A stretch of 64,000 nt of DNA. Source: Flavobacterium sp. (GTDB lineage Bacteria; Bacteroidota; Bacteroidia; Flavobacteriales; Flavobacteriaceae). Shown here piece by piece: positions 59,619-64,000 of this stretch. Positions within the stretch are counted from its first letter, which is position 1; every line of letters begins with the position of its first letter. The stretch is from contig JAQSDU010000017.1 of NCBI GenBank assembly GCA_029946065.1, positions 88,256 through 152,255 of the forward strand, in the 5' to 3' direction. Position numbers and translations under genes: made by a program. A model generated the notes under the pieces. The model was not told where the DNA came from, did no database searches, and saw nothing but the letters and a program-made list of their open reading frames with translations.

Positions 59619-60047
59619 TTATTGTTTTGTCCAGGTATAAACAGTGCTGCTTTCACCATTCACAACCGATGCGGTCATTGTACTTCCTGAAATTATAACT
59701 TCACTCCACGTAACGCTTACTGTATTGTTATTGTAAATCATATAATAACTGTCGTTTTCGTGCCCCCATCTTCCCAAAAGAGCTTCCGTGCCACAATCTG
59801 TTGTTGCGGTATGATAGGTTAGCTGTTCTCCGGTGAACTTAGCACCTTCAGCTTTGAAAGTGTAGGTAGTTTCCAATTCACAAGGTTTTAGTGCAATGGG
59901 TGTATCAACAGTTGTATGTAAGGTTTTTGAAGTAAGTTTCCATGTGCCCAGAATCGGATCATTTTCATTGGCATTTGATTCGTTTTGAGAGCCATTGCAG
60001 CCGAACAGCATCAGTGAAATTACAGAAAATAATACTACTTTTTTCAT
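59619..60047 (-). CDS. Lipocalin-like lipoprotein
   Basis: A 142-aa lipoprotein (MKKVVLFSVISLMLFGCNG). The mature domain begins DPILGTWKLTSKTLHTT, the GxW start of lipocalin-like folds, followed by beta strands and two cysteines (KPCELETTYTF, TTDCGTEALLGRW) that may form a disulfide. Function unknown. Monocistronic. Confidence 0.7.
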   Translation of the reverse strand: MKKVVLFSVISLMLFGCNGSQNESNANENDPILGTWKLTSKTLHTTVDTPIALKPCELETTYTFKAEGAKFTGEQLTYHTATTDCGTEALLGRWGHENDSYYMIYNNNTVSVTWSEVIISGSTMTASVVNGESSTVYTWTKQ

Positions 60048-60210
60048 TGTTGAAAGATTGAAAGTTAAAGCGAATATAAAAAATTAAAACGAATTGGGAT
60101 ATAAAACCCGTGAAGATCAAAAAAATCCCGACGTAAAGCAACAATCGTCCTTTTTTTGTAATACTTTATCCATAAATGAAAAACTACTTTTAACGTGTTC
60201 TTTAAATAAA

Positions 60211-60249
60211 AAAACTTCGGATTCAGAAAATTTCTAAAACCGAAGTTTT
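60211..60249 (-). terminator. Terminator of the large T9SS protein gene
   Basis: AAAACTTCGG (60211-60220) pairs perfectly with CCGAAGTTTT (60240-60249). On the minus strand a T run follows, 26 bases after the stop of the 1132-aa gene. The gap 60048-60210 shows nothing. Confidence 0.75.
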
Positions 60250-60274
60250 CATTTTCAAGAGTGGCATCTAAAAC

Positions 60275-63200
60275 TCAATAAACAATTTTTTTTGTATATA
60301 TTCTGTTGTCAACGGATGTGATTTGAACCAATAGCAGTTCTCCTGCGACATTCAGATTTGTGAGCGTTGCCGCATTGCTATTGATGTTCGACTGTTCAAA
60401 AATTAATCTTCCACGGGTATCAAATATTTTTACAGCAGCCATATTAATTTTTCCTGAATTGATATTAAGTACGTTATTTTGTTTGAAAACAATGATATTA
60501 CTAGCGTCCAAAAATGGATTGATAGCAAGCGTCGTGTCTTGAAACACTACACTGAACCTATTGGTGGTTGTTCCAGCTTCTGAAGCGAATGTGTAGGCGC
60601 TTTCTTTTATATTGTGCGTGATTCCGGCAATATTATCTTTGATAAATACATCCTGATCAGTAAATAATCCATCAAAGTGATCGATCGCAATCGTAAAAGT
60701 TCCCGCATTAAGTGCGTTAAAACTCAACGGAATTTCATCTGTGTTTTCGAAGGGTAAGGAACGTCCTTGAATGTTATATTTTTTTCCATCAATGATACTC
60801 GCGATATTGCTGATATCACTCTCGATTTGTTTGGCATCTATAGAAACGTCAACTTCCATAGTCGCTCCAGTCATATAGCCAACAAGAATTTGATTTTGCA
60901 TACCACCTTCATCAAAAAGATTAAGCCATATCCTGTGCTTTTCTATTTCATTGGATGTCCTAAAAAACTGTCCGGTATTATCGCCAATACGCATATCGTT
61001 GGTAAATGTAGCAAATCCTGGAGTGGCTGTTAATAAAAGAAAACCCTGTCCGGTTTGTATCAAACCGTTTGGAGCAGGACCACCCGTTGCTGCGGCATAT
61101 CCCATATCGGAATAAGTTGCGTAATTAGCCCCAGAGACAGCTGCCTGATTGATGTGTGTCCAGAAATAAAGTGAACCCGGATTTTGTGCTAAAAACATAT
61201 CAGCATCTATTGGTGAGGGGTAGGGGTTTCCGATGAGGTTAAAGCCTTGCCCTGAATTCGTAATTGCGATGGTGGTTTGTCCATTATTCGGAACACCTGT
61301 AAATGTGCCGAAAAAAGTTTGTGGTGCCGTAGGGAAATTATTTGGTGCACGGATTGCATATCCTTTTGCAAGGTCAAAATCGGTTCCTAAAGGCTCCGTA
61401 ATAGCCTGAAAACTATTGGTAGCCTCATTGATCGTATAAAAACGAGAATTGCCTGTTGTGCTCGGAAATCCCGGAGCAATAGTTGGAGATATGGTATATG
61501 GAGAAAACAGTTTCAAATCTTGGCCCATAACTGGCGATCCCCAATAGGTATAGTCGAGTCTGCGTATAGATGTTTCTCTTTTAGTTGTTATTTTGCCGAT
61601 ATTAGATACATCTAGATCTTGTGTCAGGTTCGCATTGTTTTCAAAAGTAAGTGAGCCGACAGCATCAACCGAAATGGCACCAGAAACGACAAAATCATCA
61701 CCAGTGTTAAAAACAACATCGGCATTTTGTATTGTTACTGTACAAGCAATCAAATCTCCCGTAGAGCTATAATCTCCTGAAAATATTGCTGCAGCGGTAC
61801 TGGTAGGTACGCCGTTATCCCATGCCAATCCATCCCAAGTAGTGGTGGTCGCACAGCTAAAATTACATAAGTTACTGATTTGTGTGGCGTTATTACAGCC
61901 TACAGCATTTCCAACAATGGTAGCGCCACCGCCGTTTGAAAGATAGGTACAAATACTTGGAACATTACAGGTTGACAAGGCAACATTGGAAATTAAGCTT
62001 AATCCCGTAATTAGCAATGGATTGATGTTGTCTAGTCCTGTTAGGTTTGTTAAAATTGCATTGTTTTCAATATATAGTAAACCATTTAAGTTGGTAAGGT
62101 TACTCAAATCAGATACACTAGTCAATGATGCATTGTTGCTTATGTCTAAATAGTTGCTCACGGTGGTTAGGTTTGAAAACCCGGAAAGGTCAGTGAGGCT
62201 ATCGTTGCTTTCAAGGAATACATAACCGCCGATTGTGGTAAGGCTGTTAAAATTAACTGTTGTCAAAAGCGGATTGCTGTATAGCGCAAATAGATTTCCG
62301 TTTGATGTTAGTGAAGACATCGACAACGATGTCAAATTTGTATTCAGACCAAGGTCAATATAGCCGCCAACCGTAGTGATGTTATTTAATACGATGCTTG
62401 TCAGACCGATGTTTTGCGAAATCACCAAATCACCGCCAATTGATGTTAGACTGTTGAAGGTTGGCATACTCGATAAAGTCGCTTGATATATATACAAAGG
62501 ACCGCTCAGCGTTGACAGATTATCCAATCCAGTCCAGTCATTCAATAGCGACAGATCAGTCTCAAAATCAGCATAACCTCCAATGGTAGTGATATGAGAA
62601 AGGCCATCAAGATTGGTAATATCGGCACCATATACACCTAAATTTCCCGCAATGGTATTGCAATGTGCATAAGTGGTGCCAAAATCATCAACATCAGCCT
62701 GCGCAGCAAAATACATATCGTTAGGGCAGGGAACGCTACAAGCAGCACTGACTTCTGATGCATTATTACAACCGGTCGCATTACCACTAATTGATGAGCT
62801 GCCACCTCCTGAAAGATAGCTGCACAAGCTGGCTACGTTACAAGTTGCTAATCCTACATTGGATATAAGATTCAATCCTGTTAGTAATAACGGATTTACA
62901 TTATCAAGTCCGGTAAGTGATGTTAAAATGGCATTGTTTTCAATTTGAATAAAACCGGTTATAGTAACAAGGTTGTTCAAGTTTGATATATCGGTTAGCA
63001 GCGGATTATTTGAGATGTCAAGATAGTTGTTAATAGTCGTCAGGCCAGAAAATCCTGATAAATTTGTCAGGCTGTTATTGTCTTCTATAAAGAGATAACC
63101 GCCGGTTGATAGGAGACTTGTAAAATCTACTGAAGTCAATATAGGGTTAGAATACAATGTAAAAAGGCCTCCTGAAGATGTCAATGAAGCCATTGAAAAG

Positions 63201-63673
63201 GCAGTCAGGTTTGTGTTTTGTCCCACATCAACATAACCATTGATGGTTGTAATATTATTAAATGCTGCACTGTTGATTCCAGTGTTTTGTGAAAAGACAA
63301 AATCACCACCTATGATTGTCAGGTTATTCAATGTAGGAAGTGTTGTCAGGTTGGCCTGATAAAAATACAAAGCACCGTTTAGTGTCGAAAGGTTATCTAG
63401 GCCACTCCAATCTGTCAATAGCGATAAATTACTTTCAAAATCTACATAACCAGTAATAGTTGTGATATTTGAAAGGCCGTCAAGATTAGTAATATCCGCA
63501 CCATAAACACCCAAATTGCCACTAATGGTGGTACAAGCGGGGTAGGTGATTATGAAATTATCAACTTCGGACTGACTGTTTAAGATGACATCTCCGACTG
63601 GGCATTGTGAAAAGGCAAACGAACTCGATAAAAGAATGATTGCTAGTACTAAATTGAGTAGATTTTTTTTCAT
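60275..63673 (-). CDS. Large T9SS-exported protein with duplicated L-domain-like repeats
   Basis: A 1132-aa protein with signal peptide MKKNLLNLVLAIILLSSSFAFSQ. Residues about 24-314 and 316-608 are tandem copies of one roughly 292-residue unit. Each unit starts with a CP motif and contains LGVYGADITNLDGLS, strand-turn repeats such as ITTITGYVDFE and LTDISNLNNLVTITGFIQIENN, and a cysteine pair near its end. They resemble receptor L-domain/LRR solenoids. A beta region follows (about 610-1040). The C-terminus, from NVLNINSGKINMAAVKIFD to LLLVQITSVDNRIYTKKIVY, is a type C T9SS sorting domain. Likely a cell-surface adhesin or binding protein (inference). Confidence 0.85.
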   Translation of the reverse strand: MKKNLLNLVLAIILLSSSFAFSQCPVGDVILNSQSEVDNFIITYPACTTISGNLGVYGADITNLDGLSNITTITGYVDFESNLSLLTDWSGLDNLSTLNGALYFYQANLTTLPTLNNLTIIGGDFVFSQNTGINSAAFNNITTINGYVDVGQNTNLTAFSMASLTSSGGLFTLYSNPILTSVDFTSLLSTGGYLFIEDNNSLTNLSGFSGLTTINNYLDISNNPLLTDISNLNNLVTITGFIQIENNAILTSLTGLDNVNPLLLTGLNLISNVGLATCNVASLCSYLSGGGSSSISGNATGCNNASEVSAACSVPCPNDMYFAAQADVDDFGTTYAHCNTIAGNLGVYGADITNLDGLSHITTIGGYADFETDLSLLNDWTGLDNLSTLSGPLYIYQATLSSMPTFNSLTSIGGDLVISQNIGLTSIVLNNITTVGGYIDLGLNTNLTSLSMSSLTSNGNLFALYSNPLLTTVNFNSLTTIGGYVFLESNDSLTDLSGFSNLTTVSNYLDISNNASLTSVSDLSNLTNLNGLLYIENNAILTNLTGLDNINPLLITGLSLISNVALSTCNVPSICTYLSNGGGATIVGNAVGCNNATQISNLCNFSCATTTTWDGLAWDNGVPTSTAAAIFSGDYSSTGDLIACTVTIQNADVVFNTGDDFVVSGAISVDAVGSLTFENNANLTQDLDVSNIGKITTKRETSIRRLDYTYWGSPVMGQDLKLFSPYTISPTIAPGFPSTTGNSRFYTINEATNSFQAITEPLGTDFDLAKGYAIRAPNNFPTAPQTFFGTFTGVPNNGQTTIAITNSGQGFNLIGNPYPSPIDADMFLAQNPGSLYFWTHINQAAVSGANYATYSDMGYAAATGGPAPNGLIQTGQGFLLLTATPGFATFTNDMRIGDNTGQFFRTSNEIEKHRIWLNLFDEGGMQNQILVGYMTGATMEVDVSIDAKQIESDISNIASIIDGKKYNIQGRSLPFENTDEIPLSFNALNAGTFTIAIDHFDGLFTDQDVFIKDNIAGITHNIKESAYTFASEAGTTTNRFSVVFQDTTLAINPFLDASNIIVFKQNNVLNINSGKINMAAVKIFDTRGRLIFEQSNINSNAATLTNLNVAGELLLVQITSVDNRIYTKKIVY

Positions 63674-63885
63674 AAGCTTTGTATTTAATTTTCAGGCGTT
63701 TACGGATAATTTTAGTGAACTAATTTAAGTTTTTTTTTCGAAATAAAAAAAGATAAGCGACTTAGATTGGTAACCGGTGAAATTTCTAATGCTTATACAA
63801 ATGTATGTACGTAATTTCTTAATTTAAGTTTTTTATGTAAAAAAGTTGTGGTTTTGAGTTCGGATGTATTTTTTAAAGTTCTTAA

Positions 63886-63920
63886 TAAAAAAAGCCTCCC
63901 AGTTTCCCGGAAGGCTTTTA
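63886..63920 (-). terminator. Terminator of the gene at the right edge
   Basis: AAAGCCT (63891-63897) pairs with AGGCTTT (63912-63918). On the minus strand it is followed by a T run. It lies 27 bases after the stop at 63947. The rest of the 63674-63885 gap is AT-rich with nothing recognised. Confidence 0.7.
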
Positions 63921-63946
63921 ATTATTTAAAGCTGTAAACTAATGTT

Positions 63947-64000
63947 TTAGTAAACTACTTTTTTGGTAACAACTCTGTTGTCATTTGAAGTAATTTGAAC
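63947..64000 (-). CDS. C-terminal end of a second T9SS type C protein, cut by the window edge
   Basis: The minus strand reads VQITSNDNRVVTKKVVY and then TAA. This is 12 of 17 residues identical to the end of the neighbouring 1132-aa protein (VQITSVDNRIYTKKIVY). It is therefore the end of another type C T9SS sorting domain, and probably a tandem paralogue. The rest lies outside the window. Confidence 0.8.
   Translation of the reverse strand, partial: VQITSNDNRVVTKKVVY

Overview
The window looks like a chromosomal segment of a Flavobacterium-type bacterium (Bacteroidota, Flavobacteriaceae). The base composition is AT-rich, and the promoters show the flavobacterial -7 box TAnnTTTG, several with a TTG about 16-24 bp upstream (rpmH, tRNA-Lys, transketolase, accA, the carH-like gene). 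Three secreted proteins end in type IX secretion (T9SS) sorting domains. SusD/SusC loci, CRISPR arrays, rRNA, insertion sequences and prophage genes were not seen. Most of the window is housekeeping plus cell-envelope genes.

Layout. 0-3.4 kb: rpmH and carB. 3.4-10.8 kb: small membrane and secreted proteins, a methyltransferase, a GH3 beta-glucosidase with a PA14 domain, a SnoaL-like protein and a Kir-type potassium channel. 10.8-13.2 kb: YceI protein, one-heme lipoprotein, OB-fold protein and DUF5777 barrel. 13.3-17.4 kb: a minus-strand operon for extracytoplasmic methionine sulfoxide repair (msrB, DUF1223, msrA, YHS), divergent from a DM13 lipoprotein and an outer-membrane protein. The two operons share an unusual promoter element. 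17.6-23.4 kb: T9SS-exported FG-GAP/ASPIC protein with a diheme cytochrome, thioesterase, rmuC. 23.5-28.2 kb: MATE exporter, rluE-like and trmL-like RNA modification genes, a 534-aa methyltransferase.

28.2-34.5 kb is a vitamin B12 uptake locus: an ABC importer (ATPase, permease, binding lipoprotein) divergent from a cobalamin riboswitch, a BtuB-like TonB receptor and a beta-propeller lipoprotein that may be a BtuG-type capture protein. 34.5-38.3 kb: S41 peptidase, then ECF sigma, putative anti-sigma and two DUF4252 proteins. 38.5-42.3 kb: carotenoid operon crtI-crtB-crtZ preceded by a CarH-type MerR regulator with a B12-binding domain, so B12 uptake and a B12-dependent photoreceptor lie within about 11 kb. 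42.3-51.4 kb: DUF72, crcB, TfoX-N, esterase, HD protein, split transketolase, FKBP lipoprotein, S4 protein, phosphoribosyltransferase, aroK, two identical tRNA-Lys and one tRNA-Leu. 51.5-64 kb: GH30 enzyme, tgt, LptF/G permease, EamA transporter, accA, dnaB, a lipocalin-like lipoprotein and a large T9SS repeat protein, with the tail of a second such protein at the right edge.

The most striking non-coding signal is a family of intergenic repeats with 7-bp periodicity (unit roughly AATCYYA), often as inverted pairs placed just upstream of start codons. One copy forms the variable hairpin of the cobalamin riboswitch and another encodes the C-terminal tail of CrtZ. All family assignments are from reading the sequence and from memory; no search was run.
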